Source of the DNA: Fen-1301 sp963786395
Lineage (GTDB): Bacteria > Bacteroidota > Ignavibacteria > Ignavibacteriales > Ignavibacteriaceae
Assembly: GCA_963786395.1 (NCBI GenBank)
Contig: CAWAZD010000022.1
Coordinates: forward strand, 12,118 to 76,117
Reading direction: 5' to 3'
DNA: 64,000 nt
The notes under the pieces: model-generated
The model's input: the letters and a program-made list of their open reading frames with translations, nothing else
Told to the model about the DNA's origin: nothing
The model's database searches: none
Made by a program: the position numbers and the translations under genes
Shown: positions 48,725 through 58,828 of the stretch, piece after piece
How the letters are laid out: every line of letters starts with the position of its first letter
Numbering within the stretch: the first letter of the stretch is position 1

Positions 48725-49060
48725 CTACCTCGTATAACTTTTCCTTAATTCCATCGCCAATTTTGCTAAAGCATTCAATTCAGAATCACTTAAATTTATT
48801 TTTTCATTTTTAGTAAATATTGTTAATAAGAAAAGAGGAATTGTTTCATTATAAAAAAAATATATAACTCTTGAACCGCCACTTTTACCTTTCCCTTTTG
48901 AAGCCCACCTTAATTTTCTAATTCCCCCAGATCCTCTTATTAATGTTCCTGCTTCAGGGTTTGAAGATAAAAAAAACAACAATTCATCTCTTTCAACTTC
49001 CGACAATATTTTTGCAGATTTCTTAATAAATTCCGGAAGTTCAATAACCGAAATCAGCAT
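48725..49060 (-). CDS. HigB/RelE-like toxin
   Basis: The product is about 111 residues from the second ATG (MLISVIELPEFIKKSAKILS). The RelE-superfamily core GSGGIRKLRWASKGKGKSGG followed by SRVIYFFYNE and LFLLTIFTKNEK has the basic and aromatic residues used in mRNA cleavage on the ribosome. It forms a type II toxin-antitoxin pair with the downstream XRE gene. A second ATG two codons upstream is possible. Confidence 0.85.
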   Translation of the reverse strand: MLISVIELPEFIKKSAKILSEVERDELLFFLSSNPEAGTLIRGSGGIRKLRWASKGKGKSGGSRVIYFFYNETIPLFLLTIFTKNEKINLSDSELNALAKLAMELRKSYTR

Positions 49061-49134
49061 ATGCAAATATAATCCATTGGATTACCCTTGTCAAGTTGTA
49101 GAATATATATTTAGGTTATGTGATTATTTCCTTT

Positions 49135-49271
49135 TTAATTCCAGCAGGATAGAATAACACCCATAACCAGTAAAGAAATAAGCCAGAAAGCATTATCAAG
49201 AAACCAAAGTCTCCAGGGTTTTTTCTCATAAAGTTTGGTTGCAAGAGTTGCTGGTGCAATATAACCCAGTT
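49135..49271 (-). pseudogene. C-terminal fragment of a DUF1761-like membrane protein
   Basis: An open frame without a start reads IAPATLATKLYEKKPWRLWF, followed by LDNAFWLISLLVMGVILSCW and a stop at 49135. This matches the last membrane helix region of DUF1761 proteins. Its 5' end coincides with the 3' end of the Phd/ParE-type module, as if that module replaced or split the gene. Confidence 0.45.
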
Positions 49272-49568
49272 TTATAAATCTTTATCATCCAATAATTGTT
49301 TAAAGTTCCTAATTGTTAGAACAACAACCCTTTTGGAATCCAGTCGATAAATAATTCTATATCCATTTTCAAATATTTCACGAATTTCTAATCTATTTGT
49401 TTCAGGAACCTTTCTACCTCTTTCCGGATATTTTGACAAAGTTTCAACTTTCTTAAATATTTTGTCAACCATTTTTTGTGCAGCTGTGATATTGTCTATT
49501 GAAATATATTCAAAAATATATCCTAATTTTTCCACTGCTAAAGGTGACCAATATATTTTCAAAATCAA
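49272..49568 (-). CDS. ParE/RelE-family toxin
   Basis: The 98-residue protein (ILKIYWSPLAVEKLGYIFEY, YPERGRKVPE, REIFENGYRIIYRLD, VVVLTIRNFKQLL) has the ParE/RelE toxin pattern, including the R-x-I-x-Y-R core. It overlaps its antitoxin by 4 bp (ATGA). ParE-type toxins block gyrase whereas RelE-types cut mRNA; the subtype cannot be fixed here. Confidence 0.9.
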   Translation of the reverse strand: MILKIYWSPLAVEKLGYIFEYISIDNITAAQKMVDKIFKKVETLSKYPERGRKVPETNRLEIREIFENGYRIIYRLDSKRVVVLTIRNFKQLLDDKDL

Positions 49569-49840
49569 GGTTGTTCCATAAATCTTTTCTTCACATTCTT
49601 GTGAGAAATTTCTAAACCATTCTTAATTTGAACTTCGGCCAATTTGATGTCCTCAATAACTTCTAACTGATCTATCATAGCTTCATATTCAGAAACATCT
49701 AATAGAATAGCTGCACTTTTACCATTTTGGGTTATTATTAAGGGTCTCTTAGTTTTTTTAACCTGTTCAAAATAAAATGCCACTTTAGAACGAAACTCTG
49801 ATAAGGGTTGAATGTCTTTATCTAATTGAATCCTATTCAT
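49565..49840 (-). CDS. Phd/YefM-family antitoxin
   Basis: The 91-residue protein has the Phd/YefM DNA-binding fold at its N-terminus (IQPLSEFRSKVAFYFEQVKK, RPLIITQNGKSAAILLDVSE) and a C-terminal toxin-binding helix. It is the first gene of the pair. A 13-bp inverted repeat just upstream is the likely operator. Confidence 0.9.
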   Translation of the reverse strand: MNRIQLDKDIQPLSEFRSKVAFYFEQVKKTKRPLIITQNGKSAAILLDVSEYEAMIDQLEVIEDIKLAEVQIKNGLEISHKNVKKRFMEQP

Positions 49841-49857
49841 AAATTCTCCGTACTATT

Positions 49858-49899
49858 ATATATTGTGCAATTAAATGTACAATATTTTGCACAATATAT
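49858..49899. promoter_or_regulatory. Inverted-repeat operator of the Phd/ParE-type module
   Basis: Perfect 13-bp arms ATATATTGTGCAA (49858-49870) and TTGCACAATATAT (49887-49899) flank a 16-bp centre that itself contains TGTACA. The dyad lies 18 bp upstream of the antitoxin start, where autoregulatory Phd-type antitoxins bind. Confidence 0.75.
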
Positions 49900-50025
49900 C
49901 AAACCCTATATATTTATCTGAGGAGTATGGGTGAAATGAATATGATTAGTAAATTATGTGGGTGCATTATTGTTCTCCGTAATTGTTAATAAATATTAAA
50001 TCGAAAATCTCCACTAGTTTACTGT

Positions 50026-50160
50026 TTATTTTATTTTGTATTGGTTTTGAAAGCATTGTTCTTTATTGCTTCCTGCTTTGAATTTCTGTCTTCCTGGAAT
50101 ATTTGAGTAATAAGTAAAATTTTTAAGCCGTCGGTTAATTCTGGTTTTCCTTTTTTCCAT
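50026..50160 (-). CDS. Possible small basic protein or gene remnant
   Basis: A 44-codon frame begins MEKRKTRINRRLKNFTYYSN and ends QCFQNQYKIK. It is unusually basic, and a further coding-like piece lies upstream in another frame (KLWCQMCLENDENLSGVF). It may be the remains of a longer gene. I see nothing else in 49900-50256. Confidence 0.25.
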   Translation of the reverse strand: MEKRKTRINRRLKNFTYYSNIPGRQKFKAGSNKEQCFQNQYKIK

Positions 50161-50256
50161 AAAAGGTCTGAAAAACACCACTCAAATTTTCATCATTTTC
50201 TAAACACATTTGACACCATAATTTCATTCCTTTTAACTATAGCTTATTAATATAAA

Positions 50257-50673
50257 TTATTTAATACTTAGTTTAATTGCCATCAAACATTTAGCATATT
50301 CAATGTCTTTTTTATTCTTGAATATTATTGAAATCGCTTTGGGTTTTTTAACGTTGTTATTGAATTGATCCTTTAAATCCTCAGAAATAGAACTGTTATT
50401 TAAAGCTTCTTTAGCTTTATCACTGAAATAGAAACTTATCCTGAATGTATCCTTCAGAACAGCCAGCCAGAATACCGTCTTTGATTTATTTGTTACTTTT
50501 AGTAACCAGCATTTGCCATCATTGTAATAATTCCATTGTTCGGAAAATCCGGGGTAAGTTGAGTGGATAAATTCAAAGACGGACTGCCATAAAGCTTTAG
50601 ATTTTCCAATATATGGAAATATTATTTCTTCAGTAGGGAAAACATGTTGTTCAGTTAATAGGGGGTGTTCCAT
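50257..50673 (-). CDS. DUF3788 family protein
   Basis: The 138-residue protein begins MEHPLLTEQHVFPTEEIIFP and contains YNDGKCWLLKVTNKSKTVFW and RISFYFSDKAKEALNNS, the pattern of DUF3788. This small cytoplasmic family of unknown role is common in accessory parts of Bacteroidota and Firmicutes genomes. It sits 24 nt beyond the mazF stop. Confidence 0.8.
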   Translation of the reverse strand: MEHPLLTEQHVFPTEEIIFPYIGKSKALWQSVFEFIHSTYPGFSEQWNYYNDGKCWLLKVTNKSKTVFWLAVLKDTFRISFYFSDKAKEALNNSSISEDLKDQFNNNVKKPKAISIIFKNKKDIEYAKCLMAIKLSIK

Positions 50674-50697
50674 TTTGCCCGGAATTAATTTATTTAC

Positions 50698-51045
50698 TTA
50701 TGCTTTTATCAAAACATTCAATTTATTTAAAGCTTCTGCAAATGCTGTCTTTGGCAATTTGCCGATGAACTCAGCTTTTCTTGCTTTCCAATCGAGGTTT
50801 TTAACCTGATCGGATAAAACTACACCGTTGATATTTAGATTATCAGGAATCTTCACTTCAAATGGATAACCCTTAACTTGACTTGTTATAGGGCAAACTA
50901 TCGCCAAGCCTGTTTTTTCATTATATATCTGAGGTGATAAAACTAAAGCCGGCCATTTCCCCGACTGTTCATGACCGGATTGAGGATTAAAGTTTAACCA
51001 GACTATATCTCCTTTGTCCGGAATATAAGGTTTTGATTTTACCAA
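50698..51045 (-). CDS. mazF: MazF-family endoribonuclease toxin
   Basis: The 115-residue protein has the PemK/MazF layout: YIPDKGDIVWLNFNPQSGHE, GKWPALVLSPQIYN, GLAIVCPITSQVKGYPFEV, VLSDQVKNLDW. The conserved Arg of the active site would be expected after the GHEQ segment but is Lys-flanked here. MazF cuts mRNA at short sequences. It overlaps its antitoxin gene by 7 bp. Confidence 0.92.
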   Translation of the reverse strand: MVKSKPYIPDKGDIVWLNFNPQSGHEQSGKWPALVLSPQIYNEKTGLAIVCPITSQVKGYPFEVKIPDNLNINGVVLSDQVKNLDWKARKAEFIGKLPKTAFAEALNKLNVLIKA

Positions 51046-51281
51046 TGTTCGTTCCCGACTTTTTTGCCAAATTCAATCTCGGTGTGAATATTGGATTTAT
51101 TTATTCCCGAGATTAAATCTTTCAATGAATATTTCTTTTCTTCGACTGGCTCAACAACAATTTTATTATCTTCTAAAGTAAGATCTACATATTCATCTTC
51201 ACGGATTTTAGACTGGAAAGCAAATGCTTTTGGGATTCTTAATGCCAGACTATTACCCCATTTCTGAATTTTAATTCGCAT
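51039..51281 (-). CDS. mazE: MazE-family antitoxin (AbrB fold)
   Basis: The 80-residue protein begins MRIKIQKWGNSLALRIPKAF, the swapped-hairpin DNA-binding domain of MazE. An acidic toxin-binding tail (VEPVEEKKYSLKDLISGINK) follows. It is the first gene of the third toxin-antitoxin pair in this island. Confidence 0.93.
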   Translation of the reverse strand: MRIKIQKWGNSLALRIPKAFAFQSKIREDEYVDLTLEDNKIVVEPVEEKKYSLKDLISGINKSNIHTEIEFGKKVGNEHW

Positions 51282-51382
51282 AAATTAACCTATATATTGT
51301 ATCTACAATAAAGATACATAACAAATTAGAATTTATCAACGATAGTCGTTCCATAATTTCTAATAATTTTTTGTCTGTGTTA

Positions 51383-51652
51383 TTAAAATTTACCTACAAG
51401 TAAGCCGAAGTTAAGTGAGAATCCATTTATAAATATATTATTTATCTCTTTATACGAATCTTTCCCTATTGTGAGATAATAAGACGGACCTGCATAAAGA
51501 CGAACGTAAGTAAGAAGGTTTATATCCACATATAATTCAGGAGCTAAACCAAGATAGTTTAATTTAATATTGTTATTTGGATTAACGTCTTTGTCATTAG
51601 TAACAACTCCACTTGTGTACCCGCCACTATTTATGGAACCCTTACTATAAAA
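51383..51652 (-). pseudogene. C-terminal part of an outer-membrane beta-barrel protein
   Basis: An open frame lacking a start reads SGGYTSGVVTNDKDVNPNNN, then IKLNYLGLAPELYVDINLLT, YVRLYAGPSYYLTIGKDSYK and a terminal NGFSLNFGLLVGKF. Alternating strands with a final Phe are typical of a barrel end. The 5' part is missing: the frame enters from within the 3' end of the DUF4249 gene. The rest of 51282-51382 is empty. Confidence 0.55.
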
Positions 51653-52434
51653 TCAGCCCTGCCAATAAACATTCCAATGCCGTCACCCGTTACATTCCAT
51701 CTTAGATTAACACCCGAATTGCTAAAAATATTATTTGAGGCATTATTTGCATCCTGCGTTATAAAGAAATTATATATTTGTTCATCAAAAGCATGAACCC
51801 TGATAAATAGATTACTTCTCCATTTCCTTACCAGATCAATGGACATCTTTCTTGTACTTATCAATAAATTTCCAAGCAGATCTTTATCTCTTTCTCTTGC
51901 AAGATTAGAAATAACGCTATCCTCAAGAACGTAAGAAGGATTAGATGAAATAATGCTCCAGGTAGCGCCATAAACCGCCCCCGGTCTAGGAGTAAGTACA
52001 CCTTTAATTATATATGATGTATCATTATTATCAATTACCGTGTCAAGCGTAGCGTTCTGGAATGTAGCTGTATAAGGAACTTGCGTTTCAGATTGCACAA
52101 TATGGTTATTCCAGCTTGCGAACAACGAATAGCTTTCACCGTTTTGTGCTTTTAGTGATTTGCACTTGTACATTCCGTTGCCCGTATACAGCATTGTATC
52201 ATTTTTCCCATTATGCGTTACATATGCAAATACATTTTTCAGATTAGCTTCAGAAGAATCAAAAGTCTGCTGCATCGTCAAAGTTTTTCCAAAGTAAATA
52301 GTAATTGGATCACCCGCAGCCAGAATACCTCTAACTACTAACTGCTCTTTATATCCAAGATCATTATTTACAACATTGTCACCGCATGATGAGAGCAATA
52401 TTCCAACCATAAATAAAAAGATAATTCTTTTCAT
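51631..52434 (-). CDS. DUF4249 family lipoprotein
   Basis: The 267-residue protein has a lipoprotein signal (KRIIFLFMVGILLSSCGD, lipobox Cys17). A Gly-rich beta body follows (LVVRGILAAGDPITIYFGKT, SYSLFASWNNHIVQSETQVP), as in DUF4249. The family is almost always encoded next to a TonB-dependent receptor, as here (4-bp overlap), and is thought to be its surface-exposed partner, in the manner of SusD. The ligand is unknown. Confidence 0.85.
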   Translation of the reverse strand: MKRIIFLFMVGILLSSCGDNVVNNDLGYKEQLVVRGILAAGDPITIYFGKTLTMQQTFDSSEANLKNVFAYVTHNGKNDTMLYTGNGMYKCKSLKAQNGESYSLFASWNNHIVQSETQVPYTATFQNATLDTVIDNNDTSYIIKGVLTPRPGAVYGATWSIISSNPSYVLEDSVISNLARERDKDLLGNLLISTRKMSIDLVRKWRSNLFIRVHAFDEQIYNFFITQDANNASNNIFSNSGVNLRWNVTGDGIGMFIGRADFIVRVP

Positions 52435-54731
52435 AAATTTACCAATACGCTTATTGTTGGGAAGAATGGGAATAAAGTGAATTGGTTCAATTGCGGTTTT
52501 ATGCTTCCATTTCCAGCATCAGAAAATGTCACATATCTTGCAAAAGGATTTTGCCGGTTATAAACATTATAAATACTTAAAGTAAGTTCCAATGAATATG
52601 TTTCCCAGAGAAATTTATAAGTAGTACTAACATCCAGTTTATGATAAGATGGTAAACGATAATTATTTACATTCTGATAATTAAGGAAAATGTGGTTTCC
52701 CGGATTAACAGAATAAACACCAGGAAAATAATACTGACCGATCGGCATTGTATATGCCTGCCCGGTGCTGTAATTCCATGTTGCGCCCGTTGTCCAATTT
52801 TCACTTATCTTATAAGATAATACTAAAGATATCTCATGCCTTTTATCGTACCTTGGATAAAACGGTTCACCATTATTTATTTCAGTAAAATATCTTCTTG
52901 TCCATGATAGAGTATAACCCAACCAACCGGATAGGTCTCCTTTTTTCTTATTGAAAAAGATTTCTACTCCGTAAGCATCACCATATCCTTTAGTAAGCTG
53001 GTCTTCCATAGGCACTTCTGTAGAAAAAACTGATTTATCACTGTAGTCATATAAGTTATTCATTCTCCTGTAATAACCTTCAGTAGATAAAACATAAGTT
53101 CTATCATCAAGATCAGCTTCAAATCCAAATACTCCCTGCAAGGCTTTACTTGGACTTATTTTTGATGTAGATGGAAACCAAATATCTGTTGGCAGCACAA
53201 CATCATTCCTTACAAGTAAATGAAGATATTGGTTGGAAATAGCAAATGCCCCTTTAATAAATATATCTTCGGTTAAATTATATGACCCTGATACTCTCGG
53301 CTCAAAATTAAAATACCTGCCAACGGGAAAATAATAAAACCTTGTACCAAGATTGAAATACAATAATGGAGTAACCTGCCAGTGATCCTGAATGTATGCA
53401 GCGGTTTCCACTGCGATATATTTATTCTGAATCCTCTCATCATTTGTAAGTGTCTGACTAAAATAATTATTATTTAGTAGATTCAATTTATGTAAGGTGA
53501 GCTCAATTCCATTTTTAACTGTGTGCGATCCGGAACTGATATACTGACCATCTATTTTCAATCCAAAATCATCTATAGCTGAATAGGCAAAGAAGTCATT
53601 TTTAAAAGCATCTGGGTGTTTATCCTGCAGCAAAGTAGAAAAGGAATACCCCGTATAATTAAGAGATAACTTAGTAAACTTATTTTCACCTGATAAATGA
53701 ACCCAGCCAAGACTTAGAGCAGAATTTTGCCAATTAATATCAAACGCGGCATCTACATCTTCGGCTGAATTATAAAGATGATCATTGCTATAATATCCGC
53801 TTAAAGTAATTTTATCAAGGTTAGAAACATTATAATCAACTTTTCCGTTTAGATCATAAAAACCATATAAGGGAATTATGGGACTTTTTAGGAATTGTTT
53901 CTCAAGAATATCCAGGTATAACTTTCTTCCTGAAATCATAAATGAAGATACAGGAGAAATAGGTCCTTCCAGTGAAAACCTTGAACTTATTGTGCCAAGT
54001 CCAATGGCGCCTTTGAAATTTTCTTTAGACCCGTCTCTCAACGTAATATCAAGAATGCTTGATAATCTTCCTCCATACTCGGCAGGATATGCCCCCTTAA
54101 CCAGTCGAATATTACTTATCGCATCTGTGTTTAATGTTGTAGCAAAACCACCAAGGTGAAACGGATTATAAACAGCAACACCATCAACAAGAGTTAAATT
54201 TTGATCAGGTGATCCCCCTCTTACATATAATCCGCCGGATATTTCAGATGATGTGGTTACACCGGGTAATAAAGTCAAAGCCCTGAATACATCTACTTCA
54301 CCACTTATAGTTGGAATAGTTTTTAGAAAATCAGGGTCAAGATCAATTGTACTTGTATTTTTGAAAGTGTCTCTTTTTGCCTCAATAACTATTTGCTGCA
54401 ATTGTATGAGTTTCTTTTTTATTCTAACATTAAGTTCTAATGTTTTAGCAGGCTCAATATTAAACTTTACGGAAGAAGGCTGGTAACCAATACTACTTGT
54501 TATTAACCAATAATTCCCGGCAGCTAAGTTAAAAAAAAAGGTTCCCTTCAGGTCTACGCTCATTCCGGAAACAAGATGCTTCCTGGTGCTGTCTCTGTAA
54601 ACAGAAACTGCAACAGTGCCAATAGCTTCTCCGGTTTCAATATCAGTAACTTTCCCTTCTACTCTCCCGCCTGTTTGAGCAAAACAAAAGCTAACGCCTA
54701 AAACAAATAATATTAAAATATATTTTAACAT
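52431..54731 (-). CDS. TonB-dependent receptor with carboxypeptidase-like regulatory domain
   Basis: The 766-residue outer-membrane protein has a signal peptide, a CarboxypepD_reg-like N-terminal domain (GRVEGKVTDIETGEAIGTVA, residues 22-105), a plug domain (PTISGEVDVFRALTLLPGVT, GLYVRGGSPDQNLTLVDGVA, residues about 130-240) and a 22-strand barrel. It imports or binds a ligand using ExbBD-TonB energy. It overlaps the PorV-family gene by 1 bp and the DUF4249 gene by 4 bp, forming a tight unit. Confidence 0.94.
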   Translation of the reverse strand: MLKYILILFVLGVSFCFAQTGGRVEGKVTDIETGEAIGTVAVSVYRDSTRKHLVSGMSVDLKGTFFFNLAAGNYWLITSSIGYQPSSVKFNIEPAKTLELNVRIKKKLIQLQQIVIEAKRDTFKNTSTIDLDPDFLKTIPTISGEVDVFRALTLLPGVTTSSEISGGLYVRGGSPDQNLTLVDGVAVYNPFHLGGFATTLNTDAISNIRLVKGAYPAEYGGRLSSILDITLRDGSKENFKGAIGLGTISSRFSLEGPISPVSSFMISGRKLYLDILEKQFLKSPIIPLYGFYDLNGKVDYNVSNLDKITLSGYYSNDHLYNSAEDVDAAFDINWQNSALSLGWVHLSGENKFTKLSLNYTGYSFSTLLQDKHPDAFKNDFFAYSAIDDFGLKIDGQYISSGSHTVKNGIELTLHKLNLLNNNYFSQTLTNDERIQNKYIAVETAAYIQDHWQVTPLLYFNLGTRFYYFPVGRYFNFEPRVSGSYNLTEDIFIKGAFAISNQYLHLLVRNDVVLPTDIWFPSTSKISPSKALQGVFGFEADLDDRTYVLSTEGYYRRMNNLYDYSDKSVFSTEVPMEDQLTKGYGDAYGVEIFFNKKKGDLSGWLGYTLSWTRRYFTEINNGEPFYPRYDKRHEISLVLSYKISENWTTGATWNYSTGQAYTMPIGQYYFPGVYSVNPGNHIFLNYQNVNNYRLPSYHKLDVSTTYKFLWETYSLELTLSIYNVYNRQNPFARYVTFSDAGNGSIKPQLNQFTLFPFFPTISVLVNL

Positions 54732-55732
54732 TAGAAATATATTTTAAGAGAGATCATCTGATTAGCCTGGAATTTTTCTGCCGTTCTATATGCATAATCA
54801 ACCGACAGGTTAAAAATTGTACTAACTTTTAAGCCTACTCCGAATGAAGGTCCAAACACTTTTTGATCAGCAGTATTTTGAGTAAGAATATCAATGTACC
54901 CTGCCCTTATAAAAAAGAGATCATCATAATTAAATTCTGCTCCAATAGTTAATTCGTTATTTATATAGCTGCCTGATGAATACGCACCGGACAAAATATA
55001 GCCGTATTTTTCAGCTATTTTATTTTCATATGCAGCACCTACCTGTACCTGTAATGGTAACGGGAACGGGGCTGATTCCAATTTAAAGTACTGATTATTG
55101 TTTCTTGTAGAAGTATCTATTGCTGTCCTTAGAAGTTCGGGACCATCGAATTTCATTTCAGGTCCTAAATTTTTTATCGCAGCCCCAATACTTAGTCCCT
55201 TAAAACCGGCATTATAATATTGGAACCCAAAATCAAAAGACGTACCCATTGCACTGGTGCCAATTATCTTCTCATAAATAATGTTAACAGTTGTTCCTAT
55301 AAGTATATTATCCGAAATACTTCTGCTAAAAGTTAATCCTGCAACAATTAAAGTAGGTGAAAAGTTTTCACCGGTTCCATAAGGTTCCTGAGTGGTTGTT
55401 ATAGGAATGTCTCCTATATCTATTGACTTAAAACTTAATCCTAAAGCGCCAAACCCTTCAATATTTGTTGCTGCAGCAGTGTATGACATTCCAATATCCG
55501 CTATGTAATTCATGTAAGAAAACATTGCAACAATATCGTGTGTGCTTTTAACCAGACCAGCAGGATTGTAATAAATTGCTTCAATTCCGGATATATTCGA
55601 AGTCATTGAATTATTTAGAGCAAGATTTCTTGCGCCAACGGGAAATAGAAGTTCCTGTGCACCCGCAGCTCCATTCTGTGGTGTTATATTTACAGTTGCT
55701 GCAACAAATAGTAATACAAATAATTTATTCAT
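54731..55732 (-). CDS. PorV/PorQ-family outer-membrane protein
   Basis: The protein is about 333 residues from ATG 55732, with AAGGAG upstream of that codon. An earlier TTG at 55747 is less likely. It has a signal peptide and the family hallmark GAQELLFPVGARNLALNNSM...GIEAIYYNPAGLV, the start of a FadL-like 14-strand barrel. PorV shuttles and accepts cargo of the type IX secretion system. Here it directly follows a T9SS-type cargo gene, so it may serve that protein. Confidence 0.87.
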   Translation of the reverse strand: MNKLFVLLFVAATVNITPQNGAAGAQELLFPVGARNLALNNSMTSNISGIEAIYYNPAGLVKSTHDIVAMFSYMNYIADIGMSYTAAATNIEGFGALGLSFKSIDIGDIPITTTQEPYGTGENFSPTLIVAGLTFSRSISDNILIGTTVNIIYEKIIGTSAMGTSFDFGFQYYNAGFKGLSIGAAIKNLGPEMKFDGPELLRTAIDTSTRNNNQYFKLESAPFPLPLQVQVGAAYENKIAEKYGYILSGAYSSGSYINNELTIGAEFNYDDLFFIRAGYIDILTQNTADQKVFGPSFGVGLKVSTIFNLSVDYAYRTAEKFQANQMISLKIYF

Positions 55733-55743
55733 ACCTGCTCCTT

Positions 55744-58700
55744 TCAATAATCCTTACCCATTATTACAGCAAGTTTTAATATCTTTTCTCCTATTCCGGG
55801 CATTTCAATATAAGCTATATAAATTCCGCTTGCGACAGGAATACCATTTTCTGTTCTTAAGTTCCAGTCTATATATTGGTTTAATGCATCCTTCTCAATC
55901 GTCCTTACATACAAGCCTGCCAGAGTATATATCCGAATGGTTGTTTTTGTTGGTAAACCTGTAAACCTAACATAATTTTGTTCACCCGGTTCCCTTATAC
56001 TATTGCCTCCGAAATATGGATTAGGAAAGACTGTTATCTTATTGATGTTCACTTTACCTGTCTGGAGGTCTGATAGTTTAGCCTTCTCTGTTTTTATTCT
56101 GTATTTATCACCCGTGATCAAAGGTTTAAAAGTTTCTATTTTAATTAATGTACCTTCCTGCGGCATTTCTCCATTTATTACAAAACCTGTTAAAATAATG
56201 TTAGAATCAATTACTACACCTGAGGTATCCGGCAGCGGTTCACTATATGGAAAACTGCTTCTGAATGCGGTGATCATTTTCCAGTTTTTTGTTACCGGAT
56301 CCTGCGACCAGGTACTATCTTTTACTTTATACCAATCAGCTGACTTAATAAGCAGCCTTTCCCCTGTACTTATATTCCAAATCTCAAATGGAACTCTGCC
56401 CTTTCCTTTATGATCATTATTTTCCAAAATACCTTGGCCTGAATAATATTCACTTCCCCCGGATGTAAATCTAATTTCATAATCATCTCTTCCCAAATTA
56501 TCACTATATGAATTTATGCTCTTACCATATTGTGAGGTTATTTTCCATTTACCTGTACTATTTAAATTCTCATAAACATTTTGAGAAACGCCTGTTTCTT
56601 TATTTATTTCCTTAACACTCTTTACAGCATATTGACTGAAAAGTGAATCCTCTAATATTTTTGTATCCTTTAAATCCACAAAAGTCATAAAACCATCTGT
56701 CACTGGTTTATATAGTGTGTCGTTGGTGTAATCTTGATTATTCCGTAATAATGTGTCACCCCTGGTTACATTTATCATGTTATATGATAAAGCTATTCGT
56801 GAAGTATTTGTAAAAGAAAATTCATATTCATCACCTGTTATTGCAAGTGGGTCCAGCACTTTTATACTTATTTCTGCATTTGCAAAACCTGATGTCTCTG
56901 TAGCCACATCTTTGTTATTATTAACGTACTTGCTGCTGTAATCTATTTTCTGACGACCTGGGATTACCTTGTAAATCTTTGGACTGCTTTCAAGGAATGA
57001 AGGCGAACTAAATGGTGAATATGAGTAGGAGGTTACGCCGAAATAATATGGATTACCGTTGTATAATTTCTCTTTTGTATATACATCATTGGTGATTACT
57101 GTATATCTTCTTAGACCCAGGTCATTTCCATAGATCACTGGTACTTTTACTGAAACTCCATTTAATATTTGATAATCTTCTATCACCCCAATTCCATCCG
57201 TCTTATCATATGTAGCTATAACACGTCCATCAGTTCCCGTTGAATCCCTGAACTGCCAGACTCTGTAACCTTCAAAATTATATGTGGTATCAGTATAATT
57301 TTGATCTGTAAGAAAAGGATCAATGATTCATAGTTTTCTGCTTTACCATTCCACCATAGAGTTACTTTTTCTTCATCAGGAAATATGTTCACATCAGGTT
57401 TTGGCATTTCCAATGTTGTCTGGAAGTTTAAGTCATATGCATGTTTCAGAATTTTAGCTTTTCTATAAAGTTCAGCCAGGGCTTCAAGATTTGTATTTCC
57501 TGTTGCGGCTATTTTGGCTATAACAACTTCTACTGTGTCATAAGGATGAAAATCCACAGGGCCTATTTGATATTGGAAAAAAGGTCCGAAATGTTGAATA
57601 TTTTTCCCCTGTCCCTGGAAATCCACCTTTTGATTGAGTCCAACCTGTATTTGTAAAAGGATCGCCATCATACATAAACTTAGTAGGTTCACCTGTTACC
57701 ACATTTATAATCGGCTGTCCGTTTGGATGATATACCCTGCATAGTATTATATAACTGATCATGGAAGGAATAATTATTAATGTGCCATGAAGTATCATAA
57801 CTTAAATGGTCATAAAATGAATAAAAACTCATATTATGATATCCTTTTCTCCACATCCCATCAACAAAGCCACTGTCCTGGGGATTATTTGAAACCTCAA
57901 CCGGACCCTGTAATAATAAATCACCTCCTGCAACCGGTTTTGAATAATGTTATTCCATCTTGTATTACTTTTTAAGTATGAATAAACCAATCCCAAATTT
58001 CTATCGATTCCTGCATATGTATATCTTGTTGTATCAAGCCCAAATACACCAAGATTAAAATTGGTATAATCAGCAATTACAAATTGATGTATAATATTCT
58101 GAGATTTATTTATTATTTTACTTTTAACAAAAACAACATCCCCTAACAGTCCTGCGTTACCGAAAGCATACTCTGTATTTTGAATTTCTAAATTTAGATA
58201 AACAGAGTCATAAACATTCGGAGAACCCCAAACTGTTTTTCTTTTTAATTCAGTATCATTTGAAACATACCATAAAACTTCATCACCAATAAATTTTGGC
58301 TGATCAATACCCCTGTGTATATATTTTATCATTATTATTATCCTGCCATGGAGCTCCATCTTCTACGGGCCATTCATTATAGTCCTTCTCTAATTGATCC
58401 CGTTCAGGACTGGATGGCATCTGCTCCCAATTTTTTTTGATCTTATAAACCCTGTAGTTACTTAATGTTGGATCATCAGGATCCCCATTATCCAATATTT
58501 TTCCGGGTTTATAATGTATATATGACCATATGGATAAACCCTTGTTTGGTTATTTACTATACCGCACCAGAAAAAACCAAAATCCCCTGAGAATTGATCG
58601 ATGCATATCTACCACCCGGCCACATCGTAGCAAAAAATGATGTTGGACTCCTCATACCGAATGAACCGCTGTTTGTAACAGGCAAATTAAATTGACCGAT

Positions 58701-58781
58701 ATCAGAAGTTTGAGTACTCCAGATATAATCCTGAGAATATATATTTATGGAGAGAATTAAAACAATAATAATTTTAAACAT
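55744..58781 (-). pseudogene. Large T9SS-type secreted protein, frame-broken
   Basis: About 1010 codons are spread over at least five frames: the N-terminus with signal peptide (MFKIIIVLILSINIYSQDYI, start 58781), middle pieces around 58500-57200, and an intact C-terminal 480 residues (57186-55744). Breaks are near 58555, 58340, 57830, 57690 and 57215. The C-terminal piece holds beta domains and ends with a sorting-like domain (ITVFPNPYFGGNSIREPGEQ, VASGIYIAYIEMPG, KILKLAVIMG). No enzymatic motif is seen. Similar large proteins precede PorV-family genes in Ignavibacteria. Breaks may be sequence errors. Confidence 0.75.
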
Positions 58782-58828
58782 TGGAAGTAGTTTAATTTAA
58801 TTATTTTAAAGAATATTACTTATTAGTC

